Shown: positions 43,574-52,587, counted from the first letter of the stretch. The stretch is DNA of 64,000 nt from an uncultured Lachnospiraceae bacterium (GCA_902779575.1 CACZBW010000014.1:45533-109532), one strand, 5' to 3'. Made by a program: numbers and translations. The notes: generated by a model from the letters alone, not told the origin.

Positions 43574-44875
43574 TTGAAAGCAAATCCTTCTGAACCCATG
43601 GCAGCTGCCGCGCCCGCAACGGCTCCCCTTCCCGAATTGTCTCCTGCACAGATTCGGCAGGCCCGGGGCCCGGAAGATCAACAGTATGACGGAACTGGGG
43701 AAAACAGGCGCAGGGATAATCCCGTCTCAGAGGAAGAACTGTTGTGGCTCTGGCTCTGCAGCTGCCCGGGTCTTTACCGGAACGCCGTCACCGCGCTGCT
43801 TCACTATTTTGGTTCCGTAAAAGAGATCTTTCAGGCTCCTGTCTCCGCCCTGGCTCCCTGGAAAAAGACCGGCTCGAAAAGCAGTCTGCAATGGGTTTCT
43901 TTCCTGGCTGCTCATAAGGAATCCGGGAGTCCGGAAAGGATGGCTGAACTGCTCAGGCGGAAAGAGATCTCATTTGTGAGCTGCCGTCATCCGGACTTTC
44001 CGCCGTCCCTGCGGGATCTTCCCGACTGCCCCTACGGGCTTTTTTACCGCGGCCATCTTCCGGATCCCGGAAGAGCCTCGGTCGCCGTAATAGGAGCCCG
44101 CTGCTGCAGCAATTACGGATACCAGATGGCAGGCCTGATCAGCCGGATGCTCACAGAACAGGGCTGCCAGATCATCAGCGGTATGGCGGTAGGGATCGAC
44201 GGCGCTGCCCAGTCCGCCTGCCTGCAGAACGGCGGCAGCAGTTACGCCGTTCTGGGATGCGGTGCGGATATCTGCTATCCGCCCGAACATATAAAACTGT
44301 TCCGCAGCCTTCCGGAACGCGGAGGCGTCCTCTCTGAATTTGCCCCCGGGACTAAGCCCCTCCGGAATCATTTCCCGGTCCGGAACCGTCTGATCTCAGG
44401 TCTTTCCGACGCGGTTGTCGTGGTGGAAGCCAGGGAAAAAAGCGGCTCGCTCATCACCGCGGACCTGGCCCTCGAACAGGGAAAAGACGTCTACGCCGTT
44501 CCCGGCCGCTGCAGTGACCAGCTCAGCCGCGGGTGCAACCGTCTGATTGAACAGGGGGCGGGTATCATCCTTTCTCCGGACAATCTGCTGGATAATCTCG
44601 CTGTCTCCATCGGCCTGAAGAGAGTCCGGCCGGACGGCAGAGACAGCCGGAGAGCGGCGGCAGAATCCCTGCCTGCCCTGTCAGATGAAGAGCAGGCGGT
44701 TTTCAATGTCTTAAGCTCCGACGCCGCCGGGGCGGAGGAAATCGCCGCAAAGGCGTCCCTGCCCCTGGTCCGGACCCTGCAGATTCTGGTACAGCTGCAG
44801 CTCAAAAACTGTGCGGCGGAGATTTCCAGAAACCGGTATGCGGTTATACTAAAGGGAAACGCTGATTTATTCTGA
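43574..44875 (+). CDS. dprA: DNA-processing protein DprA
   Basis: Loads RecA onto incoming single-stranded DNA. 433 residues, longer than typical because of an Ala/Pro/Glu-rich N-terminal extension (about 1-50) that looks unstructured. The Rossmann-like core is visible as VAVIGARCCSNYGYQMAGLISRML, SGMAVGIDGAAQ, LGCGADICYPPEH, FPVRNRLISGLSDAVVVVEA and SGSLITADLALEQGKDVYAVPG. A C-terminal winged helix follows. It begins with TTG at 43574, AGGAG 11 nt upstream. It lies directly after comM and is probably co-transcribed with it. Confidence 0.96.
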   Translation: MKANPSEPMAAAAPATAPLPELSPAQIRQARGPEDQQYDGTGENRRRDNPVSEEELLWLWLCSCPGLYRNAVTALLHYFGSVKEIFQAPVSALAPWKKTGSKSSLQWVSFLAAHKESGSPERMAELLRRKEISFVSCRHPDFPPSLRDLPDCPYGLFYRGHLPDPGRASVAVIGARCCSNYGYQMAGLISRMLTEQGCQIISGMAVGIDGAAQSACLQNGGSSYAVLGCGADICYPPEHIKLFRSLPERGGVLSEFAPGTKPLRNHFPVRNRLISGLSDAVVVVEAREKSGSLITADLALEQGKDVYAVPGRCSDQLSRGCNRLIEQGAGIILSPDNLLDNLAVSIGLKRVRPDGRDSRRAAAESLPALSDEEQAVFNVLSSDAAGAEEIAAKASLPLVRTLQILVQLQLKNCAAEISRNRYAVILKGNADLF

Positions 44876-44919
44876 ATAACATCTTTTGATAGCATGAGAA
44901 CAGCGTTTTCCTTTATATT

Positions 44920-45044
44920 CTTTGAGCGCGTAATGCGCTCAAAGCCGCGTGCTGCGCGGCTTGCAGAGCAAGCCTTCCGCTGCGCAGCACTGCGATCCGC
45001 CGGAGGCACTGTGTAAACACTGATATAATCAGTGTTTACACAGT
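44920..45044. repeat. Cluster of inverted repeats between convergent genes
   Basis: The region contains CTTTGAGCGC/GCGCTCAAAG (44920-44944, 10 bp), GCCGCG/CGCGGC (44944-44960), GGCTTGC/GCAAGCC (44958-44974) and a perfect 17-bp repeat whose arms are 45008-45024 and 45028-45044 around an ATA loop. None has a T-tract. This is far more structure than a normal convergent spacer has. Confidence 0.7.
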
Positions 45045-45045
45045 A

Positions 45046-45074
45046 AGAGGGAGCCTTTCACGGCTCCCTCTTTT
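45046..45074 (+). terminator. Terminator between dprA and the U32 peptidase gene
   Basis: AGAGGGAGCC pairs with GGCTCCCTCT (10 bp, 6-nt loop), followed by TTTCGC on the plus strand. It lies between convergent genes and may serve both. Confidence 0.7.
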
Positions 45075-45095
45075 CGCTTATCATCGGTAAATTAT

Positions 45096-46364
45096 TCAAT
45101 TCTCTGTCCCGGCCGGTCCTGCTGTTTTCTGTCTCAGAATATCATAGAGATCAGCCTGCACGCTCAGTCCGATCAGGAGTTTCTGCCTGGAATGGGGACA
45201 GGAATCCATCTTCTGTCCGTCCTCGCTCCGGATGTCAAGAACCTCAGCCACAGGATTGCTGCCGTCCGGCTTCATGATCTCGATCCGGTCCCCGACGCAG
45301 AACTTGTTCTTCTGGGTAATCTCAATATAACGGCGGCCTTCCAGTTCCCTGAAGCCCTGCACGGTTCCCAGATACGTATAGTTGTTCACGTATGTATTGC
45401 TGTCGTAAATCTGAGCGTCACTCCCCGGCTTTCCGTAGAAGAAGCCTGTTGTAAAACTCCGGTAGGTGCAGTCGCGGATCTGTTCGCGGTACCATTCCAT
45501 ATTGGCTTCATAAAACTGCGGTCCCCTGGCGTAATCATCCAGGGCCCTGCGGTAAGTGCGCGCCGCCGAAGCCACATACAGGGCAGTCTTCATCCGTCCT
45601 TCAATCTTCAGGGAATCGATCCCCGCCGCGATCATGTCCGGTATATGTTCGATCATGCACAGGTCTTTTGAATTAAAAATAAAAGTCCCGCGCTCATTTT
45701 CATAGACCGGCATATATTCCCCCGGCCTGGTCTCCTCAACCACACTGTACTTCCAGCGGCAGGGATGTGTGCAGGCTCCCCGGTTGGCGTCCCTTCCCGC
45801 AAGGAAATTCGACATCAGGCAGCGCCCGGAATAAGAGATGCACATGGCGCCGTGAACAAAGGCTTCAATCTCCAGGTCATCCGGGATCTTATCGCGGATC
45901 TGACGGATCTCTTCAAGGGACAGCTCCCTGCCGCAGACCACCCGTTTTGCTCCCAGCTCCCGCCAGAAAAGGAAAGTCTCATAATTCACATTGTTGGCCT
46001 GGGTGGAGATGTGCAGGTCAATCTCCGGGCAGACTTTCTTTGCCCTCATAAAGAGTCCCGGATCCGCCACAAGCAGGGCGTCCGGCCGGATCTTTTTCAG
46101 AAAGGCAAGATATTCGTCCGCCTCTTCCAGATCCGCGTTATGGGCCAGGATATTGACCGTGACGTAGACCTTCACGCCGTGTTCATGGGCGAACCGGATC
46201 CCCTCCGCCATCTCTTCCTGCGAAAAATTCTTAGCCTTTGCCCTGAGGGAGAAAGCCTCCCCTCCGATATAGACCGCATCCGCCCCGTAGAGGACGGCTG
46301 TCTTCAATACCTCCAGGCTGGAAGCCGGAATCAGCAGCTCCGGCAGCTTTCCTTCCTGATGCAT
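45096..46364 (-). CDS. trhP: U32-family protein, tRNA U34 hydroxylase TrhP-like
   Basis: About 422 residues from ATG 46364 (MHQEGKLPELLIPASS), preceded by GGAGG at 11 nt. Peptidase family U32: GADAVYIGGEAFSLRAKAKNF at the N-terminus and the cysteine-rich signature EAFVHGAMCISYSGRCLMSNFLAGRDANRGACTHPC split across about residues 165-205. In Bacillus and E. coli such proteins (TrhP, YrrN/O, YegQ) start tRNA 5-hydroxyuridine formation at U34. The neighbour just upstream is a TrmR-like methyltransferase that completes 5-methoxyuridine, which supports this role. Older annotations call the family a collagenase-like protease. Confidence 0.88.
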   Translation of the reverse strand: MHQEGKLPELLIPASSLEVLKTAVLYGADAVYIGGEAFSLRAKAKNFSQEEMAEGIRFAHEHGVKVYVTVNILAHNADLEEADEYLAFLKKIRPDALLVADPGLFMRAKKVCPEIDLHISTQANNVNYETFLFWRELGAKRVVCGRELSLEEIRQIRDKIPDDLEIEAFVHGAMCISYSGRCLMSNFLAGRDANRGACTHPCRWKYSVVEETRPGEYMPVYENERGTFIFNSKDLCMIEHIPDMIAAGIDSLKIEGRMKTALYVASAARTYRRALDDYARGPQFYEANMEWYREQIRDCTYRSFTTGFFYGKPGSDAQIYDSNTYVNNYTYLGTVQGFRELEGRRYIEITQKNKFCVGDRIEIMKPDGSNPVAEVLDIRSEDGQKMDSCPHSRQKLLIGLSVQADLYDILRQKTAGPAGTEN

Positions 46365-46482
46365 CTTATTTTGTTCCTCCTGTACCCTGCCCCGGACCGT
46401 TTGCGGCAATAAACGCTTTCATCGCGGCATCCCCGGCTTCAGACACTCTGCCCCGGTCTGTATGCCGCAAAGAGCAGCGGTA

Positions 46483-47148
46483 TCATGCCCTTTCTCTTTT
46501 TACGCTCACTGCGGCTCCGTCCCCGATCGGGACAATGGAAGTGACCAGGCCTTCCGTATGTTTCAGCACATACAGATATTCCCTCATCCGCTTATAGATG
46601 GTACGGTCACGCCGCTCCACCGCATAGTGGGACTCCAGGATCACGCCGTCCTGCAGCACATTATCCGAAATCAGGACGCCCCCGGGAGACAGGAGTCTGA
46701 GAACATCCGGCAGAAAACAGATATACTGGGCTTTGGCCGCATCCATGAAAATGAAGTCATAGATTTCTTCCCCGCGCTCCTGCAGGAGCCTCTTCAGCGC
46801 GGCGGCCGCATCCTCCTCCAAAAGCTCCACGCGGCTGCTCCACGGGGACGACGCGATATTCTTTCTGGCCTTCACCAGCCGCTTCTCATAATTCTCAATC
46901 GTGGTGATCTCTGTGTCCGGCGGCGTAAAGGAAGCCATCAGAAGGGCGGAAAAACCGACTGCGGTTCCGACCTCCAGTATTCTGGCCGGCTTTTTCAGTT
47001 CCAGGAAAAGCTGCAGAAAACTCTGCATCTCCTGGCGGATAATCGGAACCCCCTCCCCGGAAGCTTCTGCCTGAAGAGCATCCAGATAAGGACCGTTTCC
47101 CGAATCCAGAGAGTGAAGAAAAGTGACCAGTCTCTCGTCATTTACCAT
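46483..47148 (-). CDS. trmR: O-methyltransferase, TrmR-like (tRNA mo5U34 synthesis)
   Basis: 221 residues. COMT-type class I methyltransferase: SAM motif RILEVGTAVGFSALLMAS (about 55-72), acidic IENYEKRL, DFIFMDAAKAQY and ISDNVLQDG with metal-binding Asp/Asn. Bacillus YrrM/TrmR methylates 5-hydroxyuridine at tRNA position 34. The yrzL-yrrK-yrzB-yrrM-yrrO gene order is preserved here except for an inserted RNase J gene, which makes the TrmR assignment strong; catechol-type activity is the alternative. Confidence 0.87.
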   Translation of the reverse strand: MVNDERLVTFLHSLDSGNGPYLDALQAEASGEGVPIIRQEMQSFLQLFLELKKPARILEVGTAVGFSALLMASFTPPDTEITTIENYEKRLVKARKNIASSPWSSRVELLEEDAAAALKRLLQERGEEIYDFIFMDAAKAQYICFLPDVLRLLSPGGVLISDNVLQDGVILESHYAVERRDRTIYKRMREYLYVLKHTEGLVTSIVPIGDGAAVSVKRERA

Positions 47149-47200
47149 AGCCGCGTCTTCTCTTATCTGTCAGAATATCGTTTCCGGAATCCCCTGCCCG

Positions 47201-48871
47201 TCACTCTTCCACTTCCATGATAATCGGAAGAATCATCGGGCTCCGCTTGGTTCTCTTCCACAGGAAGTCACTCAGATCATCCCGGATGGCGTTCTTGATT
47301 CTTCCCCAGTCGGAACTCTTGCGGGACATGGCCGAGCGGATCGCGTCCTCGATCACCTCCTGCGCCTCCTCCATCAGTTCTTCGGACTCTCTTACATAGA
47401 CAAAACCTCTGGAGACAATATCCGGGCCGGACAGAATCTCCCCTGATACATTTCCGAGGGTCATCACGACTATTATGATGCCGTCCTCCGCCAGATGCTG
47501 CCTGTCTCTGAGCACGATATTGCCGACGTCTCCCACGCCCAGACCGTCGACCAGAATTCCTCCGTTCTGTACATGACCGGTCACTTCTGCGCTTTCGCCG
47601 TCAATCTCCAGCACATCGCCGCTCTTGAGCATCAATATATGCTCTGAATCATACCCCAGCATCCTGGCAACCTTCTCCTGGGCAATCCTGTGCCGGTATT
47701 CCCCGTGGATCGGAATCGCATAGGCCGGCTTGACCAGGGAGTAGATCAGTTTGATCTCTTCCTGGCAGGGATGGCCGGATACATGCGCATCCTGGAAAAT
47801 CACGTCCGCGCCCTTTGCATACAGCTCATTCATGACCTTGGAGACAGATTTTTCATTACCCGGAATCGGGTTGGATGAAAATACGATCGTATCCCCCGGT
47901 TTGATCTGAACCTTCTTGTGCATGCTCGCGGCCATCCTGGAGAGCGCCGCCATGGATTCTCCCTGGCTTCCGGTTGTAATCAGCACCATCTGTTCGTCCG
48001 GATAATTGCGCATCTGATCAAGAGTGACCAGCGTATTCTCCGGAATGCTGATATAACCCAGCTGCTCGGCCGTCGAGATCACATTTACCATGGACCGGCC
48101 TTCGATCACGACTTTCCTGCCGTATTTGTAAGCGGTATCTATGATCTGCTGCACTCGGTCCACATTCGACGCGAAGGTCGCGATGATCAGCCTGCTGTTC
48201 CCGTGTTCGGAGAAAATAGTCTCGAAGGCTTTCCCGACTGTCCGCTCGGAAGCCGTATAACCCGGACGTTCCGCGTTGGTGGAGTCGCACATCAGGGCCA
48301 GTACCCCTTTCCGCCCGATCTCCGCGAATCTCTGCAGATCGATGGAGTCGCCGAAAACCGGCGTATAATCCACCTTGAAATCTCCCGTATGAATCACGGT
48401 TCCCGCCGGGCTGTAGATCGCCAGCGCCACAGCATCCTGAATCGAATGATTGGTCTTGATAAACTCGACGCGGAACTGGCCCAGATTGATGGTCTGACCC
48501 GGGTGAACAACCTTTCTTCTGGTCGTCTTCATCAGGCCGTGCTCCTCCAGCTTCAGCTCTATCAGCCCCATCGTCAGTTTTGTGGCGTAAATCGGGATGT
48601 TCAGCTGTTTCAGTATATAAGGAAGCGCGCCTATATGGTCTTCATGGCCGTGCGTAAACACGAATCCCTTCACCCGGTCCTGATTCTCAAGAAGATAAGA
48701 AATATCCGGGATGACCAGGTCAATCCCGTACATGTCATCCTCCGGAAAAGCCAGTCCGCAGTCCACCACCACAATGCTGTCATCGTATTCGAAAGCAATG
48801 ATGTTCATGCCGATCTGTTCAAGGCCGCCCAGAGGTATAATCTTCAGTCGTTTTGCTGTTTCGTTTGTCAC
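47201..48871 (-). CDS. rnj: Ribonuclease J
   Basis: Metallo-beta-lactamase-fold endonuclease and 5'-3' exonuclease of mRNA and rRNA maturation. 556 residues. The metal site is HGHEDHIG (His74, His76, Asp78, His79), with further ligands in NHSIQDAV, HTGDFKVD and the beta-CASP motifs LIIATFASNVDRVQ and VSGHPCQEE. It lies between the DUF1292 gene and trmR in a block normally devoted to YqgF and tRNA wobble genes. Confidence 0.96.
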   Translation of the reverse strand: MTNETAKRLKIIPLGGLEQIGMNIIAFEYDDSIVVVDCGLAFPEDDMYGIDLVIPDISYLLENQDRVKGFVFTHGHEDHIGALPYILKQLNIPIYATKLTMGLIELKLEEHGLMKTTRRKVVHPGQTINLGQFRVEFIKTNHSIQDAVALAIYSPAGTVIHTGDFKVDYTPVFGDSIDLQRFAEIGRKGVLALMCDSTNAERPGYTASERTVGKAFETIFSEHGNSRLIIATFASNVDRVQQIIDTAYKYGRKVVIEGRSMVNVISTAEQLGYISIPENTLVTLDQMRNYPDEQMVLITTGSQGESMAALSRMAASMHKKVQIKPGDTIVFSSNPIPGNEKSVSKVMNELYAKGADVIFQDAHVSGHPCQEEIKLIYSLVKPAYAIPIHGEYRHRIAQEKVARMLGYDSEHILMLKSGDVLEIDGESAEVTGHVQNGGILVDGLGVGDVGNIVLRDRQHLAEDGIIIVVMTLGNVSGEILSGPDIVSRGFVYVRESEELMEEAQEVIEDAIRSAMSRKSSDWGRIKNAIRDDLSDFLWKRTKRSPMILPIIMEVEE

Positions 48872-48985
48872 CGGTATCTCCTTCTTTCACAATTCTGTTT
48901 TCAGGGCAGCACAATAGACGCGTAGGAATCCCTACGCCTGTCCGCCAAATGCCGTTCTCTGCGGACAGCGCATATCTCCCGCGCG

Positions 48986-49243
48986 TCAGGAAAGTTCCAC
49001 ACCGTCGAGCATCTGTGCAAAGACGCCGGACAGCGCGTTCAGTTCATCCTCATCCTCAACAAACTCATAGACTGCCTCCGCATCACCGTCCGCGGAGCTG
49101 TCTCTCAGTATCCATGCCTCGCCGTCTCCCTCTTCGGAGTCGGTCACCAGAAGGTAATATCTTCCTGCCACTCTGGTCTGTTCCAGGACATAGAACTCGA
49201 TCGCCTCATCCTCACCCTGTGGTATAAACTTCAGTTTCTCCAT
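48986..49243 (-). CDS. DUF1292 protein (YrzB-like)
   Basis: 85 residues, very acidic. It matches the DUF1292 family by the FYVLEQTRVAGRYYLLVTD core and by its place after yqgF. Function is unknown even in Bacillus. It contains no membrane segment or catalytic motif. Spacing to yqgF is about 180 bp, longer than usual, and the spacer holds no gene. Confidence 0.88.
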   Translation of the reverse strand: MEKLKFIPQGEDEAIEFYVLEQTRVAGRYYLLVTDSEEGDGEAWILRDSSADGDAEAVYEFVEDEDELNALSGVFAQMLDGVELS

Positions 49244-49422
49244 CTATATTATCTTACTCTCAATCCGGCCGTCCGGCCCTGATGATCCGCAGTTGTTTCT
49301 CTCTTATGTCCGCTGCCGCGGTCCTGTTTCTTCCTCCGGCCCGGCCCTCACCGTTCTTCTTAAGGCCTGCCTGTTCCTTCAGTCTGTCCGCAGCCTTCTT
49401 ACTTCTTGCTTCCGCAGCCCGC

Positions 49423-49995
49423 TCATTCCTCCGTCTCATCCAAAGCGCTTCCGTCTCCGGATGCCTCCGCGGCTCTCTGTCTGTACGCTTCCAGGAGCGC
49501 GTTCGGATCCAGTTCCGGAAGCGGCTGTCCGGAAGACAGTCTGTCCAGATATCCCTGGAGGATCAGCATCGCGGCGATCTCATCCACATATTCCTTCCGG
49601 TTCTCCCGCCGGATGCCGGTCTCCATCATCAGCCGGTCCGCGGCTACCGTCGTCAGCCTCTCATCCCACAGAATAACCGGAAGCCCCGTCCGCCGGATCA
49701 GCATCTCCCGGAATTCGACCGTCCGAAGGGCGCGGTCTCCCACCGTATAATTCATATTCCGCGGAAGTCCCAGCACAATCTCCGTCACCTCATACTGCCC
49801 GGCCAGTTCCGTAATCCGGGCAAGGGTCCTGCGAAGCTTGTTCTCACTCTGGCGGCGGATGATCTCAACGCCCTGTGCGGTCAGGAGCAGCGCATCCGAC
49901 ACAGCCACGCCGACTGTCTTCGATCCGAAATCAAGCCCCATGACGCGTCCGCTCCGGGCGGGCCTCTCCGTAATCATCTCTGAAGAACCAGTCAT
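49423..49995 (-). CDS. yqgF: Holliday junction resolvase-like protein YqgF/RuvX
   Basis: 190 residues. RNase H-fold motifs: [16 protein letters not shown] (catalytic Asp), [17 protein letters not shown] and [15 protein letters not shown], ending [12 protein letters not shown]. YqgF proteins process pre-16S rRNA ends and resemble Holliday resolvases. The protein carries an extra acidic tail of about 35 residues. The ATG overlaps the ireB stop codon (ATGA), so translation is coupled. Confidence 0.95.
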   Translation of the reverse strand: MTGSSEMITERPARSGRVMGLDFGSKTVGVAVSDALLLTAQGVEIIRRQSENKLRRTLARITELAGQYEVTEIVLGLPRNMNYTVGDRALRTVEFREMLIRRTGLPVILWDERLTTVAADRLMMETGIRRENRKEYVDEIAAMLILQGYLDRLSSGQPLPELDPNALLEAYRQRAAEASGDGSALDETEE

Positions 49996-50264
49996 GAGCG
50001 CCTCTTCCAGGATTCACTCCGGATATACTCCCGCAGGAGTTCCTCGACGATCTCGTCCCGCTCCACCTTCATGATCATGCTACGTGCATTCTTATGGCTG
50101 GTAATGTAAGTCGGGTCTCCTGAGATGATATAACCCACAATCTGGTTGACAGGATTGTACCCCTTCTCCGTCATAGCGATATACACCAGCTCGAGCACCT
50201 TTTTCACCCTGATCTCCGGGTCGGCCTCAACATTGAAATACTGCGTATTATAAATATCTGCCAT
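49992..50264 (-). CDS. ireB: IreB-family regulatory phosphoprotein (UPF0297)
   Basis: 90 residues, almost entirely the family core: [58 protein letters not shown] (here split in reading at about 8-66). In Enterococcus, IreB is phosphorylated by the IreK kinase and limits cephalosporin resistance. Nearly always it precedes yqgF, as here. The 203-bp upstream gap (50265-50467) has no terminator or gene I can identify. Confidence 0.95.
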   Translation of the reverse strand: MADIYNTQYFNVEADPEIRVKKVLELVYIAMTEKGYNPVNQIVGYIISGDPTYITSHKNARSMIMKVERDEIVEELLREYIRSESWKRRS

Positions 50265-50467
50265 ATCAACACGTCCTCAAATCACAAGCTGTTTCCGTTA
50301 CAGATTGCCTGAACACAGTCATCTGATCATATTTTAGTATAAAAAGCCCAAATTATCAACCTGCAACTTGCCATTCAGGCTTACGATTCACACATCGAAG
50401 ATGCGGTATACATACGAAGCGCACAGATCTGAGGTCTGACGGATGCCGGGCTGTGAACTGCTGTATT

Positions 50468-52060
50468 TCAGGATTCTTCTGTCTTCAGTCTTCCGTTCAT
50501 GATTCTTCCGCACAGATCCCTGTCAGATTTTACAAACACCCTTATATACTGTCTTGTATAGCCGGTATAAATTCCTGTTCCTTCTCCGTCATTTTCCATC
50601 CACATGACCGCGGAACCCCCGCCCCCGCTTTCATCACGGCCTGCGGCAAGCTTCTCCACATTCGGCACCGCAAGACTGCCGTCCGGATTCCGGCGGGCCT
50701 CCTCCTCGATCAGTACTTCCGCTTCCCTGCCGTTCCAGGACTTTTCATAAGCCGCCTTGTTCCGGGCATTCAGCTCCAGCAGGATGTCCGACCGCCTGGC
50801 CTTTACATTTTCCGGCACCTGGCCTTCCATGGAAGCCGCCCTGGTTCCTGCCCTTCTGGAATATTTGAAAATATGGGTTTCGTAAAGCTGAATCTTTTCC
50901 AGATAGCCGGCTGTCTCCTGGAATTCCTCTTCCGTTTCGCCCGGAAAACCCACGATCACATCAGTAGTTATAGCGGGTTTGTCAAAGTATCTGCGCAGGC
51001 AGGCAACCCGCCCTGCATAGTCCTGCGTCGTGTAATGACGGTTCATGCGCCGCAGCACACTGTCGCAGCCGCTCTGAAGAGACAGATGAAAATGCGGGCA
51101 GAACTCCTTCACCCTGCTCAGCCGCCGCGCAAACTCCTCTGTAATAATCGTCGGTTCCAGGGAGCCCAGACGGATTCTCTCAATTCCGGGAATCCCGGCG
51201 GCGGCCTCTACCAGATCGATTAATTTCGATTTCTCCTGCCAGCTCCCTGCCCTGCCCGGGTTCTCCCTGTCCGGGCTGCCAGACGCGTCAGCCTGCCCCT
51301 GTTCCCGCATTTCCGCGCTTTTCGCAGGAAGGCCTGCATCTTCCTCTTCCGGATCCTCTTCCGCTTTATAGAAGGATTCGACTTCATCGTTCCCGAAATC
51401 GACTCCATAGGAGGAAAGATGAATTCCGGTCAGCACAATCTCCCGGATCCCCTGTCCGGCAAGCTTCTCCAGTTCTGAACGGATGCCGGAAATCTTCCTG
51501 CTGCGGATCCTGCCTCTGGCATAGGGAATAATGCAGTAGGAGCAGAACATATTACAGCCGTCCTGCACCTTGATATAAGCCCGGGTATGTTCCTCCACTC
51601 CCGAAAGAGGCATTTCCTCAAATGCGCTCTCATGCATGACGTCTCCCACACACACTGCGGATGGTTCGTCTGTTCCGCCTTCCGCTCTTGCCTCATTAAC
51701 AGCCGTATAGAATTTTTCCAGTTCCCGGACAAGTTCCTTTTTCCGGCTGCTTCCCAGAATCAGGTCCGCGTCGACGTCCAGCCCGGTGCGGTCGACGGCC
51801 GTCTGCACATAACAGCCGCAGGCTACAACCAGCGCGTCCGGATTCAGTGTGCGCGCGCGGTGAATCATCTGCCTGCTCTTGCGGTCAGCGATATTTGTTA
51901 CAGAGCAGGTGTTGATCACATAGACGTCCGCCCCCGGGGCGAACGGAACAATACGGAAACCGGCTTCCTCCAGCATGGAGCGCATGGCATCTGTTTCATA
52001 CACATTCACTTTACATCCCAGTGTGCGGAGCGCCGCCGTCTTTCCTTCCAATAAATTCAT
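50468..52060 (-). CDS. mtaB: tRNA t6A37 methylthiotransferase MtaB
   Basis: Radical-SAM enzyme that converts t6A to ms2t6A at tRNA position 37. 530 residues versus about 430-450 usual. The UPF0004 domain has cluster cysteines at 16, 52 and 81 (LGCKVN, NTCSVT, CGCY). The radical-SAM site is Cys169/173/176 (DGCNMFCSYC), and a TRAM domain lies at the C-terminus. The excess length is an acidic, low-complexity insertion at about 224-277 inside the radical-SAM domain, plus a Gly-rich stretch in TRAM. GGGAG precedes the ATG. It diverges from the HPr-like gene; a palindrome lies between the two. Confidence 0.95.
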   Translation of the reverse strand: MNLLEGKTAALRTLGCKVNVYETDAMRSMLEEAGFRIVPFAPGADVYVINTCSVTNIADRKSRQMIHRARTLNPDALVVACGCYVQTAVDRTGLDVDADLILGSSRKKELVRELEKFYTAVNEARAEGGTDEPSAVCVGDVMHESAFEEMPLSGVEEHTRAYIKVQDGCNMFCSYCIIPYARGRIRSRKISGIRSELEKLAGQGIREIVLTGIHLSSYGVDFGNDEVESFYKAEEDPEEEDAGLPAKSAEMREQGQADASGSPDRENPGRAGSWQEKSKLIDLVEAAAGIPGIERIRLGSLEPTIITEEFARRLSRVKEFCPHFHLSLQSGCDSVLRRMNRHYTTQDYAGRVACLRRYFDKPAITTDVIVGFPGETEEEFQETAGYLEKIQLYETHIFKYSRRAGTRAASMEGQVPENVKARRSDILLELNARNKAAYEKSWNGREAEVLIEEEARRNPDGSLAVPNVEKLAAGRDESGGGGSAVMWMENDGEGTGIYTGYTRQYIRVFVKSDRDLCGRIMNGRLKTEES

Positions 52061-52083
52061 GTTAATCTCATTCTCCCGCTGTC

Positions 52084-52112
52084 TTGACTTTTCCCCGCGA
52101 AAAAGATACTAT
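52084..52112 (+). promoter_or_regulatory. Promoter of the HPr-like gene
   Basis: TTGACT (52084-52089) and TACTAT (52107-52112) with a 17-nt spacer; start expected near 52119. Confidence 0.65.
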
Positions 52113-52117
52113 TGTAG

Positions 52118-52132
52118 TTGTGCAATGCACAA
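52118..52132 (+). promoter_or_regulatory. Palindromic operator at the HPr-like/mtaB divergent region
   Basis: TTGTGC-AAT-GCACAA lies at the predicted +1. The same sequence with one change (TTGTGCAATGCAGAA) covers the guaB -35 box at 34181-34195. Confidence 0.6.
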
Positions 52133-52257
52133 TGTTTGAACAAATCGGATGTCCGGCAGCAGACAAAGGGGAAATCATCGTCTGCGTTCGTCAGGCAGAC
52201 GGATTTCAAACCGGCCTGCTTCATACATCATTAAGAATCATATGGAGGAACAAACCG

Positions 52258-52488
52258 ATGAAAACAGTACAGATTTCTCTCAATTCCATCGACAAAGTAA
52301 AGTCCTTTGTTAATGATATTACCAAGTTCGACTATGACTTTGATCTGGTATCCGGCAGATATGTCATTGACGCCAAGTCCATTATGGGAATCTTCAGTCT
52401 GGATCTTTCCAAGCCGATCGACCTCAGCATCCATGCAGAGGAAGATGTCGACGAGATCCTTGAGGTTCTGAAGCCTTATCTGATCTGA
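52258..52488 (+). CDS. HPr-like protein lacking the phospho-histidine
   Basis: 76 residues from ATG 52258, preceded by GGAGG at 9 nt. The sequence aligns with HPr: the regulatory-serine segment is kept as AKSIMGIFSLDLSKP (Ser41, equivalent to HPr Ser46). The active-site His15 region is replaced by SLNSIDKVKSFVND with no histidine. It therefore cannot carry the PTS phosphate, but could still be a Ser-phosphorylated regulator of the Crh kind, although Crh keeps Gln at that place. The gene is monocistronic with its own promoter, 140-nt leader, operator and terminator. Confidence 0.88.
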   Translation: MKTVQISLNSIDKVKSFVNDITKFDYDFDLVSGRYVIDAKSIMGIFSLDLSKPIDLSIHAEEDVDEILEVLKPYLI

Positions 52489-52587
52489 GAGAAGCGCAGG
52501 CGCTGAAGGCTGCCTGATCCGGAAGAGAGAGGCTGACCCGCAGCCGCTCCTGATCACAGAAGAATGCGGGGTTCATAAGAATTTTCC

